This document shows positions 17,930-27,690 of a DNA stretch of 64,000 bases, piece by piece; within the stretch, counting starts at the first letter, position 1; each line of letters opens with the position of its first letter. Below the pieces are notes generated by a model that saw nothing but the letters and a program-made list of their open reading frames with translations, was not told the origin of the DNA and ran no database searches. This DNA comes from Loktanella sp. M215. Its GTDB lineage: Bacteria > Pseudomonadota > Alphaproteobacteria > Rhodobacterales > Rhodobacteraceae. The DNA is taken from assembly GCF_021735925.1 (NCBI RefSeq), contig NZ_WMEA01000001.1, positions 3,750,001 to 3,814,000 on the forward strand, written 5' to 3'. The translations under genes were made by a program, and so were the position numbers.

Positions 17930-19246
17930 CTAGTCCGCGTATTCCAGATGCGTGGTGACCCACAGTGCGATGAAGGTGCAGACGGCCCCCGACAACAGGT
18001 AGGCGCCGCTGCTCCACAATCCGAAGGACGATGACAGCAGCAGGGCCACGCCGGGGGCAAAGCCTGCGCCGAACAGCCAGGCAATGTCGGACGTCAGCGA
18101 CGATCCCGTATAGCGATACTTGCGGGAAAACCGCACGGCGACGGCGCCGGAACACTGGCCAAAGGACAGACCCAGCAAGGCAAAGCCCGTGAACATGTAG
18201 ACGACCTCGCCCGCGATCCCGCCGCTAAGCAGCGATGGCGCGAACAGCGCATAGATGCCGATCGCCACTGCACAGACCGTCAGCAGGCGCAGCCGCCCGA
18301 ACCGGTCGGCAAGGACGCCCGACAGCAGGATGGCGAAGAAGCCGATGACGGCGCCCAGTATCTCGATCACGAGGAAATCGGCAGGGCTGTCGTTTGTGTA
18401 AAGAAACACCCAGGACAGCGGGAACACCGTCACCATGTGGAACAGCGCAAAGCTCGCCAGCGGTGTGAAGGCCCCCAGCAGCAGATTGCGCCCCTCGTTG
18501 CGGACGGTCTCGCTGACCCGGACGGGGTTCAGTTCGAGGTTGGCGAACTGGCGTTCATATTCCGGTGTCGCCACGATCCGCAGACGGGCGAACAACGCCA
18601 CAACGTTGATCGCGAAGGCGCAGAAGAACGGATACCGCCAGCCGAATTCCAGAAAGTCATGCGCGCTCAGACGCGTGATCAGGAACAGGAACAACCCGCT
18701 CGCCACGATCATGCCCAACGCGGCCCCCAGTTGCGGCACCATGGCATACCAGCCGCGCCGACTGGGCGGTGCGTTCATCGCCAGCAATGATGCCAGCCCG
18801 TCCCAGGCCCCGCCCAGCGCCAGCCCCTGCCCGATCCGCAAGACGGCCAGAATGGCGATCGCATAGCCGCCCGCCTGATCGTAGCTGGGGGTGAAGGCCA
18901 GCGCCGCGGTCGACACGCCCAGCAGGAACAGCGCCGACGTCAGCTTGACGCTGCGGCCGAAGTTCTTGTCGATGCGGGTAAAGATGACGGTACCGAAAGG
19001 CCGCGCGATGAAGGCCAGCGCAAAGATCCCGAAGGAATAGACCGTGCCGTGCAACGGATCGGTGAACGAAAAGATCAGCGCCGGGAACACCAGCACCGAG
19101 GCGATGGCGAAAACGAAGAAGTCGAAAAATTCGGAGGTGCGACCGATGATCACCCCGATCGAGATCTCGCCGGGTTCCAGCGGCACGTCGGCGTGGTGCA
19201 GGGCGCGCGCGTCGCGTTCCGCAATGGTGGATGTGCTGTTGGTCAT
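17930..19246 (-). CDS. MFS transporter, metabolite:H+ symporter (MHS) type
   Basis: 438 aa, about 12 membrane helices. The first helix region (IGRTSEFFDFFVFAIASVLVFP) and the ARPFGTVIFTRIDKNFGR segment after helix 3 are typical of the MHS family, which includes transporters for dicarboxylates, betaine/proline and aromatic acids. The substrate is not evident. It is divergent from cyoA, with a striking 21-bp palindrome between them. Confidence 0.82.
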   Translation of the reverse strand: MTNSTSTIAERDARALHHADVPLEPGEISIGVIIGRTSEFFDFFVFAIASVLVFPALIFSFTDPLHGTVYSFGIFALAFIARPFGTVIFTRIDKNFGRSVKLTSALFLLGVSTAALAFTPSYDQAGGYAIAILAVLRIGQGLALGGAWDGLASLLAMNAPPSRRGWYAMVPQLGAALGMIVASGLFLFLITRLSAHDFLEFGWRYPFFCAFAINVVALFARLRIVATPEYERQFANLELNPVRVSETVRNEGRNLLLGAFTPLASFALFHMVTVFPLSWVFLYTNDSPADFLVIEILGAVIGFFAILLSGVLADRFGRLRLLTVCAVAIGIYALFAPSLLSGGIAGEVVYMFTGFALLGLSFGQCSGAVAVRFSRKYRYTGSSLTSDIAWLFGAGFAPGVALLLSSSFGLWSSGAYLLSGAVCTFIALWVTTHLEYAD

Positions 19247-19322
19247 CGGTCGGATGCTCCGTTCGGTCAGATCGTGTCGGTCGGATAGTGTGGCTGTCTT
19301 GCGCCATTTGCGCGGTGCCGGG

Positions 19323-19343
19323 CATTGGACAAATTGTCCAATG
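19323..19343. promoter_or_regulatory. Perfect 10-bp-arm palindrome upstream of cyoA and the MHS gene
   Basis: CATTGGACAA (19323-19332), a central A, then TTGTCCAATG (19334-19343). It lies 94 bp upstream of the cyoA start and 77 bp upstream of the MHS start. The form resembles operators of GntR-type regulators. No regulator is encoded next to it, so the binding protein is unknown. Confidence 0.65.
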
Positions 19344-19436
19344 TCGCATCCGCAGCATGGCCCCTATCTGGCAAGATACACCGCGACGGCAAACTGTGCT
19401 AGCCTGACGCGCACCGACCAACAGACAGGAAATACC

Positions 19437-20579
19437 TTGAAACGGCTTCGTCTTGCAGCATTGACCCTTTCCATTGCCCTTGTCGCGGCTTGCAAGCCGG
19501 TCGTCCTGGCACCTGCGGGCGACGTGGCCGCCCGGCAACGCGACGTTCTGGTGCACTCCACCTATCTGATGTTGCTGATCATCGTGCCGGTGCTGCTGTT
19601 GATCGCGTTTTTCGCATTCCGCTACCGTGCGTCGAACACCGACGCGACCTATGAACCGGAGTGGAGCCATTCGACACGGCTGGAGCTGGTCATCTGGGCA
19701 GCACCCCTGCTGATCGTCATCTGCCTTGGCGGCCTGACATGGGTCGGTACCCACCTGCTAGACCCCTACCGCCCGCTCGACCGCATCTCTGCCGGGAATG
19801 CGATCGGTGCGGATACCACACCGCTCGAGGTGGAGGTCGTGGCGCTCGACTGGAAATGGATGTTCATCTATCCGCAATACGGCATCGCCACGGTGAACGA
19901 ACTCGCGATGCCCGTGGATCGGCCCGTGGCCTTCAAGCTGACATCTGACAGCGTGATGAACGCCTTCTACATCCCGACGATGGCCGGCATGATCTATGCC
20001 ATGCCCGGCATGCAGACGGCCCTGCACGGTGTCATCAATGCCGAAGGCGTCTATGACGGCTTCTCCTCCAACTACTCGGGTGCCGGGTTTTCGGGGATGC
20101 GGTTCAAGGTGCACGCCACCGACGAGGCGACCTTTGACGACTGGATCGCCAAGGTACAGGCCGCCCCCGAACCGCTGGACGCGGCAACATACCTGACGCT
20201 GACAGAGCCCACGGAAAACGTCCCCCCCGCCTATTTCGGCAGCGTGTCGGATGAGCTTTACCACGACATCGTCAACATGTGCGTCACACCGGGCACCGCC
20301 TGCATGGACGAGATCATGATGCAGGACGCGCGCACCGCCGCCGCCGCACCGACGGACCACGGCGCCGGGCACGACATGGGCGGCATGACGATGGAAGGCC
20401 AGACGAAGCCCGCCGCCGACACCAGCGACACCCCCACGACCGCGTCCGAGGATACGGCGACGACGCCCATCGACCCTGACACTGCGCCGCCCGCGAGCGA
20501 CCGTTTGCGGGGCCACGGATTGTCACGCGACCTGACGCCCTTCTTCGGCGACACCCCCGCTACCCAAGATAACCTCTGA
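19437..20579 (+). CDS. cyoA: Quinol oxidase subunit II (CyoA/QoxB-like)
   Basis: 380 aa from a TTG at 19437 with AGGA upstream; the in-frame sequence before it lacks sense. A lipoprotein signal (SIALVAAC, lipid on the Cys near residue 20) and two membrane helices precede the cupredoxin-like domain. The quinol-oxidase form is shown by [15 protein letters not shown] and the absence of CuA ligands. The C-terminus is longer than in E. coli CyoA: about 100 residues that include a His/Met-rich piece ([14 protein letters not shown]) and a Thr/Ala/Asp-rich tail. First gene of a cyoABCD-surf1-regB-regA run. Confidence 0.92.
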   Translation: MKRLRLAALTLSIALVAACKPVVLAPAGDVAARQRDVLVHSTYLMLLIIVPVLLLIAFFAFRYRASNTDATYEPEWSHSTRLELVIWAAPLLIVICLGGLTWVGTHLLDPYRPLDRISAGNAIGADTTPLEVEVVALDWKWMFIYPQYGIATVNELAMPVDRPVAFKLTSDSVMNAFYIPTMAGMIYAMPGMQTALHGVINAEGVYDGFSSNYSGAGFSGMRFKVHATDEATFDDWIAKVQAAPEPLDAATYLTLTEPTENVPPAYFGSVSDELYHDIVNMCVTPGTACMDEIMMQDARTAAAAPTDHGAGHDMGGMTMEGQTKPAADTSDTPTTASEDTATTPIDPDTAPPASDRLRGHGLSRDLTPFFGDTPATQDNL

Positions 20580-20590
20580 ACGGACTGACC

Positions 20591-22597
20591 ATGACTTTGC
20601 CAGCGCAAGACACCGCAACCAGCATCCTGTTCGGACGCCTGTCCTGGGATTCGCTACCCTACGATCCGATCGTGATCGGCACCTTCATTGTCGTGATGCT
20701 GGGCGGGATCGCACTGGTTGCTGCCGTGACCTATTACAAACTGTGGGGGTATTTGTGGACCGAATGGTTCACATCCGTCGATCACAAGAAGATCGGGATC
20801 ATGTACATGGTCCTTGGCATCGTCATGCTGCTGCGCGGCTTTTCCGACGCGATCATGATGCGCCTGCAACAGGCGATGGCCTTCGGTGGGTCGGAAGGTT
20901 ATCTGAACGCCCATCACTACGACCAGATCTTTACCGCGCACGGCGTCATCATGATCTTCTTCGTGGCGATGCCCTTCATCACCGGCCTGATGAACTACAT
21001 CGTGCCACTGCAGATCGGTGCGCGCGACGTGTCGTTTCCGTTCCTGAACAACTTTTCCTTCTGGATGACCGCCGGTGGTGCCGTCATCATCATGATGTCG
21101 CTCTTCGTGGGCGAATTCTCGACCGCAGGCTGGCTGGCGATGCCGCCCCTGTCGGGGATCGAGAGCAGCCCCAGCGTCGGCATGGACTATTACATCTGGG
21201 GCCTGCAGATCGCGGGCGTCGGCACGACGCTGTCGGGCATCAACCTGCTGGTCACGATCATCAAGATGCGCGCACCGGGCATGAGCATGATGAAGATGCC
21301 GATCTTCACCTGGACGGCGCTGTGCACGAACGTGCTGATCGTCGCCTCCTTCCCGGTGTTGACGGCGGTGCTGACGCTGATGACGCTGGACCGCTACCTT
21401 GGCACCCACTTCTTCACGAATGACGCGGGCGGCAACCCGATGATGTACGTGAACCTGATCTGGATCTGGGGCCACCCGGAGGTCTACATCCTGATCCTGC
21501 CGATGTTCGGCATCTTCTCCGAGATCACCTCGGCGTTCTCGGGCAAGCGGCTGTTCGGCTATACCTCGATGGTCTATGCGACCGTGACGATCACGATCTT
21601 GTCCTACCTCGTGTGGCTGCACCACTTCTTCACCATGGGATCGGGGGCCAGCGTGAACTCGTTCTTCGGGATCACCACGATGATCATCTCGATCCCGACG
21701 GGCGCCAAGCTCTTCAACTGGCTGTTCACGATGTACCACGGCCGCATCCGGTTCGACCTGCCGATGATGTGGACAGTCGCCTTCATGCTGACCTTTACGG
21801 TGGGCGGCATGACAGGTGTTTTGCTGGCGGTGCCGCCTGCCGACTTCGTGCTGCACAACTCACTGTTCCTGATCGCACACTTTCACAACGTGATCATCGG
21901 CGGCGTGGTCTTCGGCGCCTTCGCCGGGATGAATTACTGGTTCCCCAAGGCCTTCGGCTTCATGCTGAACGAATTCTGGGGCAAGGTCTCGTTCTGGTTC
22001 TGGGTCGCAGGCTACTGGTTCGCATTCACGCCGCTTTACGTGCTGGGCCTGATGGGCGTCACGCGCCGCACACGGGTCTTCGATGATCCCAGCCTGCAGA
22101 TCTGGTTCGTGATCGCAGCCTTCGGCGCCGCCCTGATCGCCATCGGCATCGCGGCCTTCCTGATCCAGATCGCCGTGTCGATCCGCGACCGCGCCCAGAA
22201 CCGCGACGTGACGGGCGACCCGTGGCAGGGCCGGACGCTGGAATGGGCGACCTCCTCGCCGCCGCCGGACTACAACTTTGCCTTCACGCCGGTCGTGCAC
22301 GACATCGACGCCTGGCATGACATGAAGGTCCATGGCTATGAACGACCCACCGCCGATTTCGCGGCGATCCACATGCCGCGCAACACCGGCACGGGCGTGA
22401 TCATCGCGGCCCTCTCCGTCGCCTGCGGGTTTGGTCTGATCTGGTATATCTGGTGGCTCGCGGCACTAGCCTTCATCGGCATCCTCGCAGTGGCGATCGC
22501 GCATACCTTCAACACGAACCGCGATTTCCACATTCCGGCCAAGACGGTGGCCCAGACCGAAGCCACGCGCACGCAGCTTCTGACCAGCGGGGCCTGA
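20591..22597 (+). CDS. cyoB: Quinol oxidase subunit I (CyoB-like), haem-copper oxidase
   Basis: 668 aa, the catalytic subunit. All haem-copper landmarks are visible: the HGVIMIFF region with the low-spin haem ligand, [14 protein letters not shown] with the cross-linked His-Tyr pair, the double His in WLHHFFTMG, and the C-terminal His pair in [17 protein letters not shown]. It reduces oxygen with quinol electrons and pumps protons. Length matches the E. coli and Paracoccus enzymes (about 660). Confidence 0.95.
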   Translation: MTLPAQDTATSILFGRLSWDSLPYDPIVIGTFIVVMLGGIALVAAVTYYKLWGYLWTEWFTSVDHKKIGIMYMVLGIVMLLRGFSDAIMMRLQQAMAFGGSEGYLNAHHYDQIFTAHGVIMIFFVAMPFITGLMNYIVPLQIGARDVSFPFLNNFSFWMTAGGAVIIMMSLFVGEFSTAGWLAMPPLSGIESSPSVGMDYYIWGLQIAGVGTTLSGINLLVTIIKMRAPGMSMMKMPIFTWTALCTNVLIVASFPVLTAVLTLMTLDRYLGTHFFTNDAGGNPMMYVNLIWIWGHPEVYILILPMFGIFSEITSAFSGKRLFGYTSMVYATVTITILSYLVWLHHFFTMGSGASVNSFFGITTMIISIPTGAKLFNWLFTMYHGRIRFDLPMMWTVAFMLTFTVGGMTGVLLAVPPADFVLHNSLFLIAHFHNVIIGGVVFGAFAGMNYWFPKAFGFMLNEFWGKVSFWFWVAGYWFAFTPLYVLGLMGVTRRTRVFDDPSLQIWFVIAAFGAALIAIGIAAFLIQIAVSIRDRAQNRDVTGDPWQGRTLEWATSSPPPDYNFAFTPVVHDIDAWHDMKVHGYERPTADFAAIHMPRNTGTGVIIAALSVACGFGLIWYIWWLAALAFIGILAVAIAHTFNTNRDFHIPAKTVAQTEATRTQLLTSGA

Positions 22598-22600
22598 GAC

Positions 22601-23221
22601 ATGAGCACCACGACCATGACGGACGACGTCCGCAACTTTCACGCCGCCGAAGAGCCGCACCACCCCGACGGCCACAGCACCATGCTGGGCTTCTGGATCT
22701 ACCTGATGAGCGACTGCCTGATCTTCGCAGTGCTCTTTGCGGTCTACGCGGTGCTGGGGCGCAACTTTGCCGGCGGCCCGGGGCCAAGGGAGCTGTTCGA
22801 CCTCAGCCTCGTCGCCGTGAACACCGCGATGCTGCTGCTGTCGTCGATCACCTACGGCTTTGCGATGCTGGAAATGGCCCGGAACCGGGTCAAGCCGATG
22901 GTGGCCTGGCTGATCGTGACGGGCCTGTTCGGCGCGGCCTTCCTCGGGATCGAGCTGTACGAGTTCAGCCACCTGATCCACGAAGGCGCCACGCCGCAAA
23001 GCTCTGCCTTCCTGTCATCCTTCTTCGCGCTGGTCGGCACCCATGGGTTGCACGTGACCTTCGGGATCATCTGGATGATTACCCTGCTGGTACAGGTCGG
23101 CCGGTTCGGCCTGACCGATTTCAACAAACGCCGCCTGATGTGCCTCAGCCTGTTCTGGCACTTTCTGGACGTCATCTGGATCGGCGTCTTCACCTTCGTC
23201 TATCTGATGGGACTGATCTGA
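22601..23221 (+). CDS. cyoC: Quinol oxidase subunit III (CyoC-like)
   Basis: 206 aa, five membrane helices, with the family motifs FWIYLMSDCLIFAVLFA and GTHGLHVTFGIIWM and the closing FWHFLDVIWIGVFTFVYL. It is a structural subunit of the oxidase and overlaps cyoD by one base at the TGATG junction. Confidence 0.93.
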   Translation: MSTTTMTDDVRNFHAAEEPHHPDGHSTMLGFWIYLMSDCLIFAVLFAVYAVLGRNFAGGPGPRELFDLSLVAVNTAMLLLSSITYGFAMLEMARNRVKPMVAWLIVTGLFGAAFLGIELYEFSHLIHEGATPQSSAFLSSFFALVGTHGLHVTFGIIWMITLLVQVGRFGLTDFNKRRLMCLSLFWHFLDVIWIGVFTFVYLMGLI

Positions 23222-23574
23222 TGAGCAGCCATGACACCCACGCCGATCACGGTCACGATGACCACGGCACGTTCAAATCCTATGTCACAGGCTTTTTGCT
23301 GGCCGTGATCCTGACGGTCATTCCCTTTTACGTGGTGATGACCGGGGGCCTGCCCAGCCGCGATCTGACCGTGTTCATCGTGCTGGCCACGGCCATGGTG
23401 CAGATCGTCGTGCACATGTACTACTTCCTGCACATGAAGCCGGGGACGGAAAGCGGCTGGTCGATGATCTCGTTGATCTTCACGCTGATCATTCTGGTCA
23501 TCATGCTGTCCGGGTCGGTCTGGGTCATGTACCACCTGAACGCCAACATGATGCCGATGCAGCCGGACATGTAA
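23221..23574 (+). CDS. cyoD: Quinol oxidase subunit IV (CyoD-like)
   Basis: 117 aa with a His-rich start (HDTHADHGHDDHGTF) and three membrane helices, matching CyoD (about 110 aa). It is an assembly/stability subunit. The ATG at 23221 shares a base with the cyoC stop. Confidence 0.9.
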   Translation: MSSHDTHADHGHDDHGTFKSYVTGFLLAVILTVIPFYVVMTGGLPSRDLTVFIVLATAMVQIVVHMYYFLHMKPGTESGWSMISLIFTLIILVIMLSGSVWVMYHLNANMMPMQPDM

Positions 23575-23584
23575 GGCGCAGGCC

Positions 23585-24340
23585 ATGTCGCTGCCCCCCG
23601 ATGTCACCCCCCGGACCCGCCGGTCGCGGACAGGCTTCTGGCTGATCATGGGGCTGGGGGTGCTGCTGGTGGCCCTGTTCTGCGCCTTGGGCGTCTGGCA
23701 GGTCGAGCGTCTGGCCTGGAAGCGCGACCTGATCGCCACGGTCGATGCGCGTCTGGCGGCCCCGGCTGCTCCCGCCCCCGCGCCCGCGGCCTGGCCGCAG
23801 ATCAACCAGACCGACGACCGCTACCGCAAGGTTACGGTCACGGGACAGTTCCGCCACGACGCAGAGGTGCTGGTGCAGGCGGTCACGGAATTGGGCGGCG
23901 GGTTCTGGGTGATGACGCCGCTGGTCACCCCGGACGGGACATGGCTGATCAACCGTGGCTTTGTTCCCGCCGACCGGCGAGACCCGGGGACCCGCGCAGC
24001 CGGGCAGATCGACGGAACGGTGACCGTCACCGGCCTCATGCGGATGACAGAGCCGGACGGCGCATTCCTGCGCGCCAACGCGCCAGACGAGGGGCGCTGG
24101 TATTCCCGCGATGTCGCGGCCATTGCGGACCGGACAGGCCTCGCCCTCGCCCCCGCCTTCATCGATGCGGACGCCACGCCGAACCCCGGCGGCCTGCCGG
24201 TCGGCGGCCTGACCGTCGTCGCCTTCCGCAACAGCCACCTGTCCTACGCCTTGACGTGGTTCGCCCTCGCTCTTGGCACCATCGCCGGACTGGTCATTCT
24301 GGTCCGGCAGGACCGCGCACACGGACTTGCGCGGCCGTGA
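23585..24340 (+). CDS. SURF1 family oxidase assembly protein
   Basis: 251 aa. Two membrane helices, one near the N-terminus (residues about 18-40) and one at the C-terminus (about 220-240), enclose the periplasmic SURF1 domain with the FCALGVWQVERLAWKRDLIA and WLINRGFVP motifs. In Paracoccus a quinol-oxidase-linked SURF1 delivers haem a to subunit I. Its place in this operon suggests the same job here, and hence possibly a ba3-type rather than bo3-type enzyme. The stop overlaps the kinase GTG. Confidence 0.9.
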   Translation: MSLPPDVTPRTRRSRTGFWLIMGLGVLLVALFCALGVWQVERLAWKRDLIATVDARLAAPAAPAPAPAAWPQINQTDDRYRKVTVTGQFRHDAEVLVQAVTELGGGFWVMTPLVTPDGTWLINRGFVPADRRDPGTRAAGQIDGTVTVTGLMRMTEPDGAFLRANAPDEGRWYSRDVAAIADRTGLALAPAFIDADATPNPGGLPVGGLTVVAFRNSHLSYALTWFALALGTIAGLVILVRQDRAHGLARP

Positions 24341-25653
24341 AAACCACCCCTCCCACGGCGCGCGCGGTCGAGGCCGATCTGCGGAACCAGCACCTGCTGA
24401 TCCAGCTGCGCTGGATCGCCATGGGCGGACAGGTGGCCACCATCGCGTTTGTCGCCCTCGTCCTGAAGGTGGATCTGCCGCTGGAGTGGATGGCCGCGAC
24501 GCTTGCGGCCCTGCTGGTGCTAAACCTCGTCAGCCTTGCAGCCCTGCGGCGGGGACGCGTCCCTGGCGCCGCATGGTCCCTGATGATCGACGCGATCCTG
24601 CTGACCGTCCAGTTGGGCCTGTCGGGCGGCGCCACCAATCCGTTCACGGCACTTTACCTGTTGCAGATCACTCTTGCGGCAGTCCTGCTGCGCCCGCGCG
24701 ACTGCTGGATCTTCATCGGCCTGACGGCGCTGCTGGCGGGCGCACTGACGATCATCTTCTTGCCGCTGCAACTACCAGACGACGAGACGATCTTCGGCGT
24801 CTATCTGATCGGCATGCTGGTGGCGCTGGTGATCGACGCCGTGTTGATCGCGGCCTTCGTCACCCGCATCAACCGCAACCTGCGCGACCGCGACGCGCGG
24901 CTGGCCGACATGCGCCAGCAGGCGGCAGAGGAAGACCACATCGTCCGCATGGGCCTGCTTGCCTCGGGTGCGGCGCACGAACTCGGCACGCCGCTGGCGC
25001 TGATTTCGGTGATCCTCAGCGACTGGCGCACCCTGACCGCCACCCGCGACGACGCCGACCTGCAGCACGACGTGGCCCAGATGCAAAAGGCCGTGGACCG
25101 CTGCAAGGGCATCGTGGGCGAGATCCTGCGATCCTCCGGCGAGACGCGCGGCATCGCCCCTGGTCCGTCCAGCGTGAACGCCTTCCTCGACGATCTGGTC
25201 GAGGAGTGGACCGAAAGCCGCCAGACCGATGCCCTGCGGTTCTACAACCGCGTCGCGGACGATGTGCCGATCCTGACCGACCCGTCGATCAAGCAACTGG
25301 TCACTGCCGTGCTGGACAACGCGCTGGAAGCGTCACCCACCCGCATCTACCTGACCGCGATGCGGCAGGACGACGCGCTGGTCCTGCGGATCGACGACCG
25401 CGGCCCCGGCTTCGATACTGAAGTCCTTGAGAAGTTTGGAAAACCCTACAATTCCACCAAGCCCGGCGCCGCCAAGGGCGTCGGCTTGTTTCTGGTCGTG
25501 AACGCGATACATAAACTTGGTGGAGAGGTGAAAGCGGCGAACCATCCGGCGGGTGGCGCCTGTGTGACGATTAGACTGCCGCTGGCCCGACTGGCCATGG
25601 CGAAAGGTGCAGCCGATGACCCCAGACGCACGGATTCTGATCGTCGAGGATGA
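24337..25653 (+). CDS. regB: RegB/PrrB/ActS-family redox sensor histidine kinase
   Basis: 438 aa from a GTG overlapping the surf1 stop. Six predicted membrane helices lie in the first 175 residues. The loop motif GGATNPF (residues 97-103) matches the GGxxNPF quinone-binding motif of RegB. The H box GAAHELGTPL places the phosphorylated His at 214; Cys256 lies 42 residues later, near where RegB has its redox-active Cys. The ATPase domain has NALEASP, DRGPGFD and GVGLFL. It should sense ubiquinone redox state. Location beside a quinol oxidase rather than senC and hvrA is unusual for a regB. Confidence 0.88.
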   Translation: MKTTPPTARAVEADLRNQHLLIQLRWIAMGGQVATIAFVALVLKVDLPLEWMAATLAALLVLNLVSLAALRRGRVPGAAWSLMIDAILLTVQLGLSGGATNPFTALYLLQITLAAVLLRPRDCWIFIGLTALLAGALTIIFLPLQLPDDETIFGVYLIGMLVALVIDAVLIAAFVTRINRNLRDRDARLADMRQQAAEEDHIVRMGLLASGAAHELGTPLALISVILSDWRTLTATRDDADLQHDVAQMQKAVDRCKGIVGEILRSSGETRGIAPGPSSVNAFLDDLVEEWTESRQTDALRFYNRVADDVPILTDPSIKQLVTAVLDNALEASPTRIYLTAMRQDDALVLRIDDRGPGFDTEVLEKFGKPYNSTKPGAAKGVGLFLVVNAIHKLGGEVKAANHPAGGACVTIRLPLARLAMAKGAADDPRRTDSDRRG

Positions 25654-26149
25654 CGACGACCTTGCCCTGACCCTGCAGCGCTCGCTCGGGCGGCGCGGCT
25701 TCACGGTGGACCGCGTCGCCTCTGCAGACGCGCTGCGGGACTATCTGACAGCGGACAGTCCCAGCCACGCCGTCGTCGATCTGAAACTCTCGGGTGAATC
25801 CGGTCTCGTCTGTGTCGATGTCCTGCACAACCACGCGCCGGACATGCGGATCGTCGTGCTGACCGGATTTGCCAGCATCGCCACCGCCGTCGAGGCGATC
25901 AAGCTGGGCGCCTGCAACTACCTGACGAAGCCGTCGAATACCGACGATATACTTGCCGCCTTTGACCGCGTTGCAGGCGACGCAGAGGTGCAGCCGTCGC
26001 ACCGGCCCACGACGATCAAGACCTTGGAATGGGAAACCATCCACCAGACGCTGGTGGATACGGATTTCAACATCTCGGAAACCGCGCGGCGACTGGGGAT
26101 GCACCGCCGGACACTGGCCCGCAAGCTGGAAAAGCGGCAGGTCCAGTAG
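25616..26149 (+). CDS. regA: RegA/PrrA/ActR-family response regulator
   Basis: 177 aa. Receiver domain with acidic pocket (VEDDDD), phosphoacceptor Asp55 (VVDLKLSGESG) and the switch Lys (TKPSN). A Fis-type helix-turn-helix at the C-terminus (NISETARRLGMHRRTLARKL) is nearly identical in style to RegA. The ATG at 25616 has AAAGG upstream and lies inside the kinase gene, a 38-bp overlap. It probably controls the oxidase operon and other respiratory genes. Confidence 0.88.
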   Translation: MTPDARILIVEDDDDLALTLQRSLGRRGFTVDRVASADALRDYLTADSPSHAVVDLKLSGESGLVCVDVLHNHAPDMRIVVLTGFASIATAVEAIKLGACNYLTKPSNTDDILAAFDRVAGDAEVQPSHRPTTIKTLEWETIHQTLVDTDFNISETARRLGMHRRTLARKLEKRQVQ

Positions 26150-26258
26150 CCCCCCATGGGTTGTGACAATCCGCCGGTCCCAACCCCGGCAGCTTGCGGC
26201 CACAGAGGGTTTCGATAGGGTATCCGCGACACAAAAATCATAAAAGCGGATCGGCGGC

Positions 26259-27413
26259 ATGCAGGCGACAAGACGGACATTCTCACTCGGGGCCGCGATG
26301 GCCTTTCTTGCGGCCTGCGGGGGCCGCACCACGGGCTTGGCTTTGACCAACGCCGGCCCGCGGGCGCCGGATCCGGTTATGGTGGCCGTCCCAGACGCCG
26401 GCTGGGATGCCTGGGTCGCAGCCTTCAAGGGGAGGGCGGCGGGGCAAGGCATTTCTCAGGCCACGCTCTCGTCATCCTTTGCCCGCGCGGGATTCCTGCC
26501 AGAGGTGATCGAAAAGGACCGCAACCAGACCGAATTCAGCCGCACGCTGGAGGAATATCTCGCCATCGCCGCCTCTGACGAGCGGGTCAGCAAGGGTCGC
26601 GCCAATTTTGCCCGCTACCGCGACGTGCTGGCGCAGATCGAGGCCCGCTACGGCGTGGAGGCCAACGTCGTCACAGCTGTCTGGGGTCTGGAAAGCATGT
26701 ATGGCGAACGCAGGGGCAATGTCTCCGTCGTCTCGGCCCTCTCGACCCTGGGCTACGAAGGTCGGCGCGGCGCCTTCTTCGAGGATCAGCTGATCGCCGC
26801 CCTGCGCATCCTGCAGAACGGCGACACCACGCCGGACCGCATGACCGGCAGCTGGGCGGGCGCCATGGGGCACACCCAGTTCATCCCCACATCCTACCTC
26901 GGCTATGCCGTCGATTTTACCGGCGACGGGCGGCGCGACATCTGGGCGGACGATCCGACCGATGCGCTGGCCAGCACGGCCTCCTACCTCGCTCGGTCGG
27001 GGTGGAAAAAGGGTCAGGCCTGGGGCGGCGAGGACGGCGCGCCCGGTGCTGCCTTCGGCACCCGCCGCATCCAGCCGCAGCCCGGCGGACCCGTCTTCGT
27101 GGTCGGGCCGAACTTCAACGCGATCAAGCGCTACAACAACTCTGACAGCTACGCGATCGGGGTCGGGCATCTGGCCGACCGGATTGCCGGGGCCGGTCCG
27201 ATCCGCGGCAGTTTCCCCCCCGACCGTTACGGCATGACCGCCGACCAGCGCGAACAGTTGCAAGTCCGCCTGACCGCCGCAGGGTTCGATACCGGCGGCA
27301 CCGACGGCGTGCTGGGCGGCAAGTCCCGCGCCGCAATCGCGGCCTACCAGCAGCAGAACGGCCTGCCCGCGACCGGAGAGCCGTCTTTGGACCTGTTACG
27401 CCGTCTGGGCTGA
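26259..27413 (+). CDS. mltB: MltB-like lytic murein transglycosylase lipoprotein
   Basis: 384 aa. A lipoprotein-type signal (SLGAAMAFLAACGG) leads to an SLT_2 domain with the catalytic Glu in VWGLESMYG and the family motifs AGAMGHTQFIPTSYL and DGRRDIWADDP. A C-terminal peptidoglycan-binding domain follows (AAGFDTGGTDGVLGGKSRAAIAAYQQQNGLPATG). It cleaves glycan strands from the periplasmic face. It has its own promoter region after regA. Confidence 0.9.
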   Translation: MQATRRTFSLGAAMAFLAACGGRTTGLALTNAGPRAPDPVMVAVPDAGWDAWVAAFKGRAAGQGISQATLSSSFARAGFLPEVIEKDRNQTEFSRTLEEYLAIAASDERVSKGRANFARYRDVLAQIEARYGVEANVVTAVWGLESMYGERRGNVSVVSALSTLGYEGRRGAFFEDQLIAALRILQNGDTTPDRMTGSWAGAMGHTQFIPTSYLGYAVDFTGDGRRDIWADDPTDALASTASYLARSGWKKGQAWGGEDGAPGAAFGTRRIQPQPGGPVFVVGPNFNAIKRYNNSDSYAIGVGHLADRIAGAGPIRGSFPPDRYGMTADQREQLQVRLTAAGFDTGGTDGVLGGKSRAAIAAYQQQNGLPATGEPSLDLLRRLG

Positions 27414-27536
27414 CCACAGAGCCAAAAAGGGGCCGCGGCACAGTGTCGCCGCCTGCGGCACCCTGACGCATCAGGCGTCGGTATCATACGAATGAGGCCG
27501 TGCAGACAGCGGCCCGCGTAGGAATGCACATGCCAT

Positions 27537-27569
27537 GTGCGCGGTGCGCGGTGGCACCCCGCACGTTTT
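27537..27569 (+). terminator. Intrinsic terminator between mltB and the RND operon
   Basis: GTGCG (27537-27541) and GGTGC (27543-27547) pair with GCACC (27554-27558) and CGCAC (27560-27564), each side with one bulged C, followed by GTTTTC. It lies 124 bp after the mltB stop and 120 bp before the adaptor gene. A smaller hairpin CCTGA/TCAGG is at 27462-27475. It may end mltB transcripts or attenuate the pump operon. Confidence 0.6.
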
Positions 27570-27690
27570 CAAGGCACAGAGCATGGCAATGCGCCGTCCG
27601 GACATTTCCCGACGCCCGGTGCGGTTGCCTTTGTGCCGGGCCGACTTAATCTTGGTCAGCCGCCACCCCATTTGAGTAAGGTTTTCCGTC

